12,157 nt of DNA from Gammaproteobacteria bacterium. GTDB lineage: Bacteria; Pseudomonadota; Gammaproteobacteria; UBA6429; Thiohalophilaceae. Made by a program: the position numbers and the translations under genes. The first letter of the stretch is position 1. Each line of letters opens with the position of its first letter. The notes below the pieces were generated by a model. The model worked only from the letters and a program-made list of their open reading frames with translations. It did not search any database and was not told the origin of the DNA. Positions 1 to 6,558 of this stretch are shown in pieces. The DNA is taken from positions 1-12,157 of the forward strand of contig JAHEIJ010000043.1 of NCBI GenBank assembly GCA_024639445.1. The letters are read 5' to 3'.

Positions 1-894
1 CAGGGCCATTCAATCCGCGTGCTAACCCGCCGGCGTGAACGTCATCGTGATCCGCTGGTCCTGCCTACGGTTGAAGTTATTGATGCCGACGTCCACAAGC
101 CTGAAGACCTCAAGCAACATTTCGCCGGGATGGACACAGTAATCAACCTCATCGGTATCCTCAACGAAAAACGCGATAACGGCAAAGGCTTTTACCATGT
201 GCATGTGGAACTGACGCAGAAAGTGCTCGAAGCCTGTAAAGCACAGGGCGTAAAACGCCTGCTGCATATGAGTGCCCTCAATGCCGATCCCGCTACCGGC
301 AGCAGTTATTACCTGCGCAGCAAGGGGGAAGCCGAACAACGGGTTCATGCTGTGCAGGGCATCAAGGTCACCAGTTTCCGTCCCTCCGTGATCTTTGGTC
401 CGGGCGACAGTTTTATAAAACGTTTCGCCGACTTGGCGCGCATGGCCCCCGGCATCTTACCGCTAGCTTGTGGCCAGAGTCGCTTTGCCCCGGTATTTGT
501 CGGTGATGTGGCGCAGGCGTTTGCGCGTAGCCTGGTTAATCCCGCCACTTATGGGCAACGCTATAACCTCTGCGGCCCCCATGAATACACCCTGCAACAA
601 CTGGTGCAATACACGGCCGAGCTGATGGGGTTGAAACGGCGGATAATTTCCCTGGGTAAATTTAATTCGTGGCTGCAGGCGAACGTATTACAATATTTCC
701 CGGGTAAACCTTTCAGCCGCGATAACTATCGTTCCTTGCAGATGCCCAGCACCTGCAGGAAAGGCGAAGATGTGTTACGCAATGTGTTTGGCATCGAACC
801 CACGGCGATTGAAACGGAAGTCCCCCGCTATCTAGTGCAGCGGGTGAGCCGTCAACAATACATGGATTTTCGGCGTCACGCCCGGCGTGAATAA
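1..894 (+). CDS. NDUFA9-like NAD(P)-binding epimerase/SDR protein, 5' end cut off
   Basis: Atypical (extended) short-chain dehydrogenase/NAD-dependent epimerase of the bacterial 'complex I NDUFA9 subunit family'. The reading frame is open from base 1 (QGHSIRVLTRRRERHRD), so the GTG at 19 is not the start; the N-terminal dinucleotide-binding GxxGxxG loop lies to the left of the window. What remains shows the second beta strand with a basic patch (RVLTRRR), an acidic strand end (VIDADV), the NLIGIL strand typical of the family, and a YxxxK active-site-like motif (YYLRSK, near 307-324) after HMSALNA. The C-terminal half has the SFRPSVIFGPGD and FVGDVAQAF motifs of extended SDRs. Bacterial members are annotated as quinone/NADH-related or sugar-nucleotide epimerases, but no reaction is firmly assigned. 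It ends with TAA 51 bases before cca and may be co-transcribed with it. The family assignment is confident; the function is not. Confidence 0.88.
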   Translation, partial: QGHSIRVLTRRRERHRDPLVLPTVEVIDADVHKPEDLKQHFAGMDTVINLIGILNEKRDNGKGFYHVHVELTQKVLEACKAQGVKRLLHMSALNADPATGSSYYLRSKGEAEQRVHAVQGIKVTSFRPSVIFGPGDSFIKRFADLARMAPGILPLACGQSRFAPVFVGDVAQAFARSLVNPATYGQRYNLCGPHEYTLQQLVQYTAELMGLKRRIISLGKFNSWLQANVLQYFPGKPFSRDNYRSLQMPSTCRKGEDVLRNVFGIEPTAIETEVPRYLVQRVSRQQYMDFRRHARRE

Positions 895-944
895 GCGGCG
901 CGATACTTTCATCTAACACCGCCGCATAGTAGAAGCGATACTCC

Positions 945-2183
945 ATGCAAATTTATAAAGTCGGTGGCTGTGTTCGGGATGAACTGCTGGGCCTGCCCGT
1001 CAAAGATCGCGACTGGGTCGTGGTCGGCGCTACACCGCAACAAATGCTGGACGCTGGCTATAAACCGGTGGGCAAGGACTTCCCTGTCTTCTTGCACCCG
1101 GACACCCATGAGGAATATGCCCTGGCCCGCACCGAGCGCAAAACCGCGCCGGGCTATACCGGCTTTGCCTTCCATGCCGCGCCGGATGTCACGCTGGAAG
1201 ACGATCTGCTGCGACGCGATCTCACCATCAACGCCATGGCGGAAACCGAAACGAGTGAGCTTATTGATCCCTACCACGGTCGTGACGATCTACAACAACG
1301 CCTGTTACGACATGTGTCACCCGCCTTCGAGGAAGACCCGGTACGCATTCTGCGCGTAGCCCGTTTTGCCGCGCGCCTGGCGCCTTTCGATTTTCAGGTG
1401 GCCGATGAAACCCTGCACCTGATGCGCAAAATGGTTGATAACGGCGAAGTGGATGCACTGGTACCGGAACGGGTGTGGCAGGAAACCGTTCGCGCTTTGA
1501 GTGAAACCGTACCAACACGATTCTTTGAGGTGCTGCGTGAATGCGGTGCGCTGGAGAAGTTGTTTCCGGAACTGGAACGACTCTATGGTGTACCGCAACC
1601 GCTGGAACATCACCCGGAAATTGACACCGGGGTTCACACCATGATGGTATTGGAGCAGGCCGTACGCCTTTCAAATGATCCCGCGGTGCGCTTCGCCGCA
1701 CTGGTGCATGATCTGGGTAAAGGCACCACGCCACCAGAAGAATGGCCCAAACATATTGCGCATGAAGAACGGGGCGTGCCCCTGGTGAAAGCCCTGAGTC
1801 TGCGCCTCAAGGTTCCCAATGACTTTCGGGATCTGGCCATGCTCGTCACCCGCTACCATTTGCATTACCATCGCGCCGCCGAAATGCTGGACTCGACCTT
1901 CCTGGACACCTTGCAGGCCCTGGATGCGTTTCGCCGCCCACAGCGTTTTGAACAATTCCTGCTGGCCTGCGAAGCCGACTCGCGCGGCCGCCCCGGTTAT
2001 GAAGATCAAACCTTCGAACAACCGGCCATCTTTCACAAAGCCTTTGCCGCTGCCGCCGCCATTGATGCCGGCGAACTGGCGCAACAGGGTTTGCAGGGCG
2101 AAGCCATTGGCAAGGAACTGGCGCATCTACGACTGGCGGCAATCAAACAGGCACGCGCACCTTATATAAAGAACAAGGGTTAG
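945..2183 (+). CDS. cca: Multifunctional CCA-adding tRNA nucleotidyltransferase with HD domain
   Basis: Adds or repairs the 3'-terminal CCA of tRNAs in the cytoplasm. The product is 412 residues, the same length as E. coli Cca, and matches it throughout. The nucleotidyltransferase head has GGCVRD at 7-12 and the metal-binding DRD at 21-23. The RRDLTINAMA motif lies near 90-99, followed by the DPVRILRVARFAARL helix at about 131-145. The C-terminal HD domain starts near HPEIDTGVH (224-232) and has the metal-binding H255-D256 in VHDLGKG, so the phosphohydrolase/phosphodiesterase activity of the long proteobacterial form should be present. The ATG at 945 is supported by MQIYKVGG, equivalent to E. 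coli MKIYLVGG; the Shine-Dalgarno (AGAAG) is weak. The next gene starts 13 bases after the stop, suggesting an operon. Confidence 0.97.
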   Translation: MQIYKVGGCVRDELLGLPVKDRDWVVVGATPQQMLDAGYKPVGKDFPVFLHPDTHEEYALARTERKTAPGYTGFAFHAAPDVTLEDDLLRRDLTINAMAETETSELIDPYHGRDDLQQRLLRHVSPAFEEDPVRILRVARFAARLAPFDFQVADETLHLMRKMVDNGEVDALVPERVWQETVRALSETVPTRFFEVLRECGALEKLFPELERLYGVPQPLEHHPEIDTGVHTMMVLEQAVRLSNDPAVRFAALVHDLGKGTTPPEEWPKHIAHEERGVPLVKALSLRLKVPNDFRDLAMLVTRYHLHYHRAAEMLDSTFLDTLQALDAFRRPQRFEQFLLACEADSRGRPGYEDQTFEQPAIFHKAFAAAAAIDAGELAQQGLQGEAIGKELAHLRLAAIKQARAPYIKNKG

Positions 2184-2196
2184 CGCTTCGCGACTC

Positions 2197-2943
2197 ATGG
2201 CCTTCAAGGATTACTTCTCCGATCATGCGGTGGGCTACGCCAGTTACCGACCCCATTATCCGGCCGCGATGTTCTCCTGGCTGGGGAATCAATGTAGCCG
2301 GCAACGCAGCGCCTGGGACTGCGCTACCGGCAGCGGCCAGGCGGCGATCGCACTGGAACCATACTTTGAACGCGTCATTGCCACTGATGCCAGTCATGCG
2401 CAACTGACCCAGGCTACACCTGGTGACAACATCCACTACGTCTGCGCCAGTGCCGAACAAGTACCACTCGTTAGTAACTCGCTTGATTTGATTTCTGTCG
2501 CCCAGGCCGCTCACTGGTTTGATCGATCCCGTTTTTATCACGAAGTGGATCGATTATTGGTTTCCAACGGTGTGCTGGCGTTATGGTGTTATGGCCTGTT
2601 TCAAATTACGCCGGAGATAGATGCACTGATTCTAGACTATTATCAACACACGGTAGGCGCTTACTGGCCGCCGGAGAGACATCATATCGAACAGGCTTAC
2701 TCAGATATTGGCTTTCCCTATGTAGAACGACCGACAGCCGAATACAATATGCAAGTCGACTGGAATTTACCCCAGGTCATGGGTTACCTGGCAACTTGGT
2801 CGGCCACTCGGCTGTTTGTAAAAGCCACGGGGCGTGATCCACTGCCGATATTAGAGCAACTGTTAACGGCTGCCTGGGGTGATCCCCAACAAGGCCGTTC
2901 CATCCACTGGCCACTCCACCTGAAAGTGGGAAGCAAGCCATGA
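2197..2943 (+). CDS. Class I SAM-dependent methyltransferase
   Basis: Small cytoplasmic methyltransferase of the Methyltransf_11 type, 248 residues. The N-terminal segment MAFKDYFSDHA followed by a YRPHYP motif is typical of a widespread uncharacterised group. The SAM-binding glycine loop is DCATGSGQAA at 41-50, the acidic end of strand 2 is ATD at 62-64, motif II is the ASAEQVP strand near 84-90, and the VAQAAHWFD segment near 100-108 is characteristic of this group. The substrate is unknown; homologues are often described as putative small-molecule or trans-aconitate-like methyltransferases. The start codon is supported by the family-typical N-terminus even though the ribosome site (AAGGG, about 14 bases upstream) is distant. 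The stop overlaps the next start as ATGA, so the two genes are probably translationally coupled. Confidence 0.9.
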   Translation: MAFKDYFSDHAVGYASYRPHYPAAMFSWLGNQCSRQRSAWDCATGSGQAAIALEPYFERVIATDASHAQLTQATPGDNIHYVCASAEQVPLVSNSLDLISVAQAAHWFDRSRFYHEVDRLLVSNGVLALWCYGLFQITPEIDALILDYYQHTVGAYWPPERHHIEQAYSDIGFPYVERPTAEYNMQVDWNLPQVMGYLATWSATRLFVKATGRDPLPILEQLLTAAWGDPQQGRSIHWPLHLKVGSKP

Positions 2944-3320
2944 ACATCACGCAACTCGATCACCTGGTTCTGACCGTCAAAGATATCGATGCCACTTGCC
3001 GGTTTTATGCCGAGCATCTCAGCATGGAGGTGGTCACCTTCGGTGACAATCGCAAGGCGCTGCGCTTTGGCAAGCAGAAAATCAACCTGCATCCACTCGG
3101 GAATGAATTCGAGCCCAAAGCCGCCAGGCCCACGTCCGGCTCGGCCGACCTATGTTTCCTCAGTGACACCCCGCTGGAACAAATCATCCCCAAACTGCAA
3201 CAGGCCTGCATCGAAATCCTCGAAGGGCCGGTGCAACGCACGGGTGCAACAGGGCCGATCATTTCGATCTACCTGCGTGATCCGGACGACAACCTGATCG
3301 AAATCAGCAACCCTCTCTAA
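2940..3320 (+). CDS. VOC (glyoxalase/dioxygenase fold) protein, GLOD5-like
   Basis: A 126-residue single-module vicinal-oxygen-chelate protein with two beta-alpha-beta-beta-beta halves. It resembles glyoxalase domain-containing protein 5: the opening LDHLVLTVKDI, the RKALRFGKQKINLH strand pair, the EFEPKA turn, and the closing IYLRDPDDNLIEISN are all family hallmarks. Likely metal ligands are H8, H51 and E121. VOC proteins of this size usually act as homodimers; the substrate of the GLOD5 group is not established, and the name does not imply glyoxalase I activity. Translation overlaps the upstream methyltransferase by four bases, which suggests coupled expression. The 43 bases that follow, before rimO, contain no clear terminator. 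Confidence 0.92.
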   Translation: MNITQLDHLVLTVKDIDATCRFYAEHLSMEVVTFGDNRKALRFGKQKINLHPLGNEFEPKAARPTSGSADLCFLSDTPLEQIIPKLQQACIEILEGPVQRTGATGPIISIYLRDPDDNLIEISNPL

Positions 3321-3363
3321 CATCCACGCCCAGTCACAAGGCATTTAGGGTTATGATCCGACC

Positions 3364-4680
3364 ATGAGTAACTCACCCAAAGTCGGCTTTGTCAGCCTCG
3401 GCTGCCCCAAGGCCCTGGTCGATTCCGAGCAAATCCTTACCCAATTGCGGGCCGAAGGCTATGACATCGTGCCCACCTATCACGATTCCGACCTGGTGGT
3501 GGTCAACACCTGCGGCTTTATCGACAGTGCGGTGGCCGAATCGCTGGATGCCATCGGCGAAGCGCTAACGGAAAACGGCAAAGTGATCGTCACCGGCTGC
3601 CTCGGTGCCAAGGGCGACGTGGTGCAGCAGACCCACCCGCAGGTACTCGCGGTCACCGGCCCCCATGCAGTACAGGAAGTGATGCAACATGTGCATCAAC
3701 AACTCCCCAAGCCACATGACCCCTATACGGATTTGATCCCGGCGCAAGGCATTAAACTCACCCCCAGACACTATGCCTATCTGAAAATTTCCGAAGGCTG
3801 CAACCACCGTTGTACTTTCTGCATCATTCCCGCTCTGCGCGGCGACCTGGTGAGTCGTCCCATCGGGGAAGTGATGCAGGAAGCGGAAAACCTGGTGAAT
3901 GCCGGGGTGAAGGAACTGCTGGTGATCTCACAGGACACCAGCGCCTACGGCGTGGATGTGAAATACCGCACCGACTTCTGGGGCGGGCGGCCGATCAAAG
4001 CCCGCATGACCGAACTGGCCCAGGCGCTAGGAGAACTCGGCGTGTGGGTGCGATTGCATTATGTTTATCCCTATCCCCACGTGGATGAAGTCATTCCGTT
4101 GATGGCCGAAGGCAAAATCCTGCCTTACCTGGACGTACCGTTACAACATGCCAGCCCGAAGATCCTCAAGGCCATGAAACGCCCGGGGGATATCGAAAAG
4201 ACCCTGCAACGCATTCAAAACTGGCGCAGCATCTGCCCGGACATCACCCTGCGCAGTACCTTTATCGTCGGCTTTCCCGGCGAAACCGAACAGGACTTTG
4301 AAGAGTTATTACAGTTCCTCGATGAAGCGCAACTGGACCGGGTCGGCGCCTTTGCCTATTCACCGGTGGAAGGCGCCAAGGCCAACGCGCTGGCCAACCC
4401 GGTGCCGGAAGATGTTAAAGAAGAACGGCTGGAACGCTTCATGACCACCCAGCAGGCGATCAGTGAAGCCAAGCTGCAAAACAAGATTGGCAACCACCTG
4501 ACCGTGCTGGTGGATGACATCACCGAAGACGGCGTCGCCCTGGCGCGCTCCGCCGCCGATGCACCGGAAATTGATGGCCTGGTGATCATCGAAGACGGCG
4601 CCGATCTTAATATCGGCGAGTTCACCGAAGTTGAAGTCATTGAAGCCACCGAACACGATCTGATCGCCAAATTAAGCTGA
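3364..4680 (+). CDS. rimO: Ribosomal protein S12 methylthiotransferase RimO
   Basis: Radical-SAM enzyme that methylthiolates the conserved aspartate of ribosomal protein S12, using two iron-sulfur clusters. The 438-residue product has the full three-domain layout. The N-terminal UPF0004 domain carries the auxiliary-cluster cysteines C14 (SLGCPK), C50 (NTCGF) and C79 (TGCLGA). The radical SAM domain has C146, C150 and C153 in EGCNHRCTFC, and a C-terminal TRAM domain begins around residue 370 and ends at 438. The SLGCPKALVDSE opening distinguishes RimO from its tRNA-modifying relative MiaB. The start has only a weak, distant Shine-Dalgarno (AGGG), but the N-terminus fits the family. It is the last gene of the conserved block: the remains of an integrase begin ten bases after its stop. 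Confidence 0.97.
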   Translation: MSNSPKVGFVSLGCPKALVDSEQILTQLRAEGYDIVPTYHDSDLVVVNTCGFIDSAVAESLDAIGEALTENGKVIVTGCLGAKGDVVQQTHPQVLAVTGPHAVQEVMQHVHQQLPKPHDPYTDLIPAQGIKLTPRHYAYLKISEGCNHRCTFCIIPALRGDLVSRPIGEVMQEAENLVNAGVKELLVISQDTSAYGVDVKYRTDFWGGRPIKARMTELAQALGELGVWVRLHYVYPYPHVDEVIPLMAEGKILPYLDVPLQHASPKILKAMKRPGDIEKTLQRIQNWRSICPDITLRSTFIVGFPGETEQDFEELLQFLDEAQLDRVGAFAYSPVEGAKANALANPVPEDVKEERLERFMTTQQAISEAKLQNKIGNHLTVLVDDITEDGVALARSAADAPEIDGLVIIEDGADLNIGEFTEVEVIEATEHDLIAKLS

Positions 4681-4761
4681 ACAACCACCTACGGTTCGAG
4701 CATATCGAACGGACTGATCACGCTGACACCCGGTTTATTTAACACATGAGTATACGAAGTT

Positions 4762-5062
4762 CAGGGATGAACAAGTGTCGCGGGAGGCACGAGCCCATGG
4801 CATGGATTGCTCCTGCAATCCTTTTGCATTCCCTCCATCCCTGGAGGTCAGACGGGCGAACGTACGAGTCCACGGAAGGACGAGGTAGAGTCGCGTCTTG
4901 AACAAAGACCGAGAACAATGCACGACTCCAGGGAAGGAGGAGTTAGAGTGAAGCACGACTGCATGGACGCAGGAGGTAGAGCAACGCATGGAGCAGTTGC
5001 CGAGGAAGCCAGAACCGAGGAGACAAAGCCGAGGAGCAGTTGCCGAGATGCGCAAGAGCGGC
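4762..5062 (+). repeat. Modular repeat element, long copy (A), inside the dead integrase
   Basis: Non-coding repeat element. Its first 99 bases (4762-4860) are identical to 9608-9706. That core starts CAGGGATG and contains CATCCCTG near its end, an inverted pair, plus an internal hairpin GGATTGC-TCCT-GCAATCC. The following part carries three 33-bp units (4862-4985) and a purine-rich tail with GAGCAGTTGCCGAG twice. The segment from 4971 (GGTAGAGCAACGCATGGAGCAGTTGCCGAGG, here in parts) is related to the tail of the short copy at 9707-9740, so this is the same element with an extra block of about 110 bp. It replaces about 42 bp of integrase coding sequence. No transposase is encoded; the antisense frames open across it are low-complexity and not credible. 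Confidence 0.85.
4862..4985 (+). repeat. Three 33-bp degenerate repeat units
   Basis: Units at 4862-4894, 4920-4952 and 4953-4985 align without gaps. The shared pattern is G(C/T)ACGA(C/G)T(C/G)CA then an AAGGA/GCAGGAG purine stretch and (G/T)TAGAG. Units two and three are directly adjacent; between units one and two lies a 25-base spacer containing the small hairpin GTCTT-GAACA-AAGAC. This block is absent from the short copy of the element near 9707, so it is either a tandem expansion or has been lost there. Confidence 0.75.
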
Positions 5063-5254
5063 CACAGTGCGAATATCATATCCGTCTTCTAAAAGGTGGG
5101 TAGCGAAACAATGACGCATTGTATGGCTGTTTGCAGGTTTAGTGAAGCCGGCCTTTCTTGCTGCATTCCGAATCGTACGTTGCACATTCTTTTCGTCAAG
5201 GTGATGCCTAATAATTTCACCCTCAAGAGGATCTCACGAGCGATTGATTTTTCC

Positions 5255-5341
5255 ATGCATATCGACAAGGAAGAAAATCCAGCCGGCGATCGTGTTGTCA
5301 TTACCATGAACGGCAAGTTTCTACTCTACAAAACCTGGTAA
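5255..5341 (+). pseudogene. C-terminal fragment of an unrecognised + strand gene
   Basis: The last codons of a + strand reading frame (MHIDKEENPAGDRVVITMN..., ending KTW then TAA) run directly into a strong terminator four bases later. That arrangement suggests the true 3' end of a former gene. The open frame can be followed left to 5096, but there it runs antisense to recognisable integrase sequence, so only the part from about 5250 rightward is likely to belong to this gene. The junction between the two falls at about 5248. A free-standing 28-residue peptide cannot be excluded, but no ribosome-binding site is visible before the ATG at 5255. I do not recognise the parent family. Confidence 0.4.
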
Positions 5342-5344
5342 ATG

Positions 5345-5377
5345 AAAAAGGCCAACAGATTTGTGTTGGCCTTTTTT
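5345..5377 (+). terminator. Strong Rho-independent terminator
   Basis: A perfect 13-bp stem, AAAAAGGCCAACA at 5345-5357 and TGTTGGCCTTTTT at 5364-5376, with a six-base loop and a T run on the + strand. Because the left arm starts with As, it could also terminate - strand transcription. It closes the gene fragment ending at 5341 and insulates the downstream membrane-protein and cytochrome genes from rimO-side transcription. Confidence 0.92.
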
Positions 5378-5582
5378 CTCTCCATTTGTGGCGTAGTTCG
5401 AGTTAAGTTCGTCGGACAGCGTCAGTGCAATGTTTTCTAAACCTTAAAATGTACATTTCGGCATCGAAAAAGCTGCTTTAAGGCCAAAAAATAATGCTGT
5501 TGCGGGGGAATTCATTTCATTTTCAACTTCTTAGCGTGGTCCGACCGGGACTGGCTGCTGGGATATTGATCTGTTATTACGT

Positions 5583-5966
5583 TTGTTTGGAACCGACATG
5601 CTTGTTGTCAATGCGACGGCGTATATGTTGAATCCGGAGACTCCAGTATTCGTTCGTTCACTATCGTTATTCCATCTGTTCCTGGCGCCATCGCTCTTCT
5701 GGGTAGTTTTCCGGCTTGGTTATGACTCACGGGCGTTACTGTGGCAAACCGTGCTGTCTATCGTTATTCTTCAGGTATCTTATGTAGTCAGTGATCCCGT
5801 GCGTAATATCAACTGGGTGCACGGATTTGGTAGCCTGACAGTACCCTGGTCGGCGGGTGCAGTGCATGTATTGATGATTATGTTATCAATGGTGTTTGCC
5901 TTCTATCTGCCGACCCATGTAACTTTAAAGTATTACTTTGGTGGGCAGTGTCCAGGCTCCTGTTAA
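5583..5966 (+). CDS. Conserved membrane protein, apparently N-terminally truncated
   Basis: A 127-residue hydrophobic protein resembling a family of uncharacterised bacterial membrane proteins. Shared marks are the NPETPVFVRSLSLFHLF segment, a RLGYDSRAL loop, a motif ending NINWVHGFG, and the closing FYLPTHVTLK. Three hydrophobic helices are visible (roughly 25-42, 52-69 and 91-109). Family members normally have one or two more N-terminal helices and a WN/WD-x-D-LLxRL stretch. Here that stretch (WDIDLLLRLFG) is encoded just upstream of the nominal TTG start, in the same frame open from 5535. Before that a TAG interrupts, and similarity seems to continue in a neighbouring frame (RPGLAAG at about 5540-5560). 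The gene may therefore be a 5'-damaged pseudogene, or start at TTG 5583 or ATG 5598. No convincing ribosome site precedes either. Confidence 0.55.
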   Translation: MFGTDMLVVNATAYMLNPETPVFVRSLSLFHLFLAPSLFWVVFRLGYDSRALLWQTVLSIVILQVSYVVSDPVRNINWVHGFGSLTVPWSAGAVHVLMIMLSMVFAFYLPTHVTLKYYFGGQCPGSC

Positions 5967-5984
5967 AAGAGATTAGTATGCCAG

Positions 5985-6077
5985 GTGTGGTGCAGTATTT
6001 TGGTCATTGTATATATCTTCATCTCATTATTGATATTGGCGCCTTCCCGTAAACGTCGAAAATTTCTATTATCTTGA
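5985..6077 (+). CDS. Possible 30-residue single-helix membrane peptide
   Basis: A short frame from a GTG start encodes a Trp-Cys start, about 19 hydrophobic residues (SILVIVYIFISLLILA) and a strongly basic tail (SRKRRKFLLS) before TGA. This is the layout of a single-pass microprotein with the tail facing the cytoplasm. It begins 18 bases after the preceding membrane-protein gene. The ribosome site is poor (AAGAG), there is no ATG, and a frame this short can occur by chance, so this is only a candidate. It could also be the displaced C-terminus of an older membrane-protein gene. Confidence 0.2.
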   Translation: MWCSILVIVYIFISLLILAPSRKRRKFLLS

Positions 6078-6098
6078 TTGATCCAAAACAAAGATGTG

Positions 6099-6127
6099 TT
6101 GAGTTTGAGCTGCAAGTATCATATACA
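6099..6127 (+). promoter_or_regulatory. Putative sigma70 promoter for the 6155 gene
   Basis: TTGAGT (6099-6104), a 17-base spacer and TATACA (6122-6127) match the -35/-10 pattern well and would start transcription near 6134, about 20 bases before the 6155 start codon. It may also supply the cytochrome operon, since no terminator is obvious between 6394 and 6559. Confidence 0.5.
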
Positions 6128-6154
6128 TATACAAGCAACAGGAACTAATAAAAA

Positions 6155-6394
6155 TTGACCCGCATGCAGGGTTATTATGGGAGGGTTGCTGTGGCGGTCT
6201 TGATTCGCGTGACCTGGATAGTGATTTTTCTGCTGGGAACGACTCTGTTTGCCTGGCTGGAATTACGAAGCGATAGCGGTTCAGCCATGGTTTGGTTTAT
6301 GTTAACCGGCCTATGGTCTGCTGTCTGCGGTATCGTTTATACGATTCATTATTGGTTTGTTATAGAGCGAACAGCTCGTAACTCCTGTCAGTAA
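6155..6394 (+). CDS. Small two-helix membrane protein, unknown function
   Basis: A 79-residue hydrophobic protein with two predicted transmembrane helices (about residues 11-31 and 44-66) joined by a short acidic loop (ELRSDSGS), with both ends likely cytoplasmic. A TTG start at 6155 is preferred because AGGAA lies ten bases upstream; the ATG at 6164 would place that site too far away. I recognise no family. It lies between the truncated membrane protein and the cytochrome operon on the same strand, about 165 bases before the octaheme gene. It could be an accessory of the respiratory complex, but nothing in its sequence (no Cys-His heme motif) shows this. Confidence 0.55.
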   Translation: MTRMQGYYGRVAVAVLIRVTWIVIFLLGTTLFAWLELRSDSGSAMVWFMLTGLWSAVCGIVYTIHYWFVIERTARNSCQ

Positions 6395-6558
6395 CGGAAG
6401 CGTAATGCCGCAGTGACTGAGTATGCGTAATAATGGTAGTGAATTCGCTTGAGCGGCTTATGACAATTGCGGGTAACAACGGGCCATATGGCGAGTATTT
6501 AATATAGTAGTATCAATTCTTTGCACAGGTACACTGTTACATCTTTTGAGGCAGAACC

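Larger units (their letters stand above)
4689..5250 (-). pseudogene. intI: Broken integron integrase (3' half), interrupted by a repeat element
   Basis: Remains of a second IntI-type tyrosine recombinase, relative to the intact one at 9877-11283. Reading leftward, 5233-5063 encodes a DP..GE-RHHLDEKNVQRTI segment, the HTMRHCFATHLL box (His and Arg catalytic positions) and GYDIRTV. Similarity then stops, and about 300 bp of repeat DNA (4762 to about 5062) follows. It resumes at about 4758 with the final YTHVLNKPG...ISPFDMLEP and a TAG stop at 4689-4691. The part missing between the halves corresponds to about 14 residues (Q434 to I447 of the intact protein), including the second active-site His. 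Near 5234-5238 there is also a two-base frame change, and the first 350 or so codons are absent. Protein identity to the intact integrase is moderate, so this is a different integrase rather than a recent copy. Confidence 0.85.

Noticed and set aside
4862..4985. CRISPR array
   Set aside because: The 33-bp units are degenerate, two are directly adjacent without a spacer, and no cas gene is present.
4735..5185. Antisense open frames across repeat copy A, as protein-coding genes
   Set aside because: They follow the repeat's purine/pyrimidine bias, have no ribosome sites, and share a stretch with 9545-9727 only because the DNA repeat is identical. Only the 5063-5185 part has real, integrase, similarity.
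5096..5254. An 81-residue + strand gene starting near 5096
   Set aside because: Its first two thirds are antisense to clear integrase sequence; only the tail from about 5255 is plausible as a gene remnant.
5379..5582. An attC site left from the older integron
   Set aside because: Searched for GTTRRRY/RYYYAAC boxes with paired inner arms; partial boxes exist (GAGTTAAGTTC, CTAAACC) but do not form a consistent pair.
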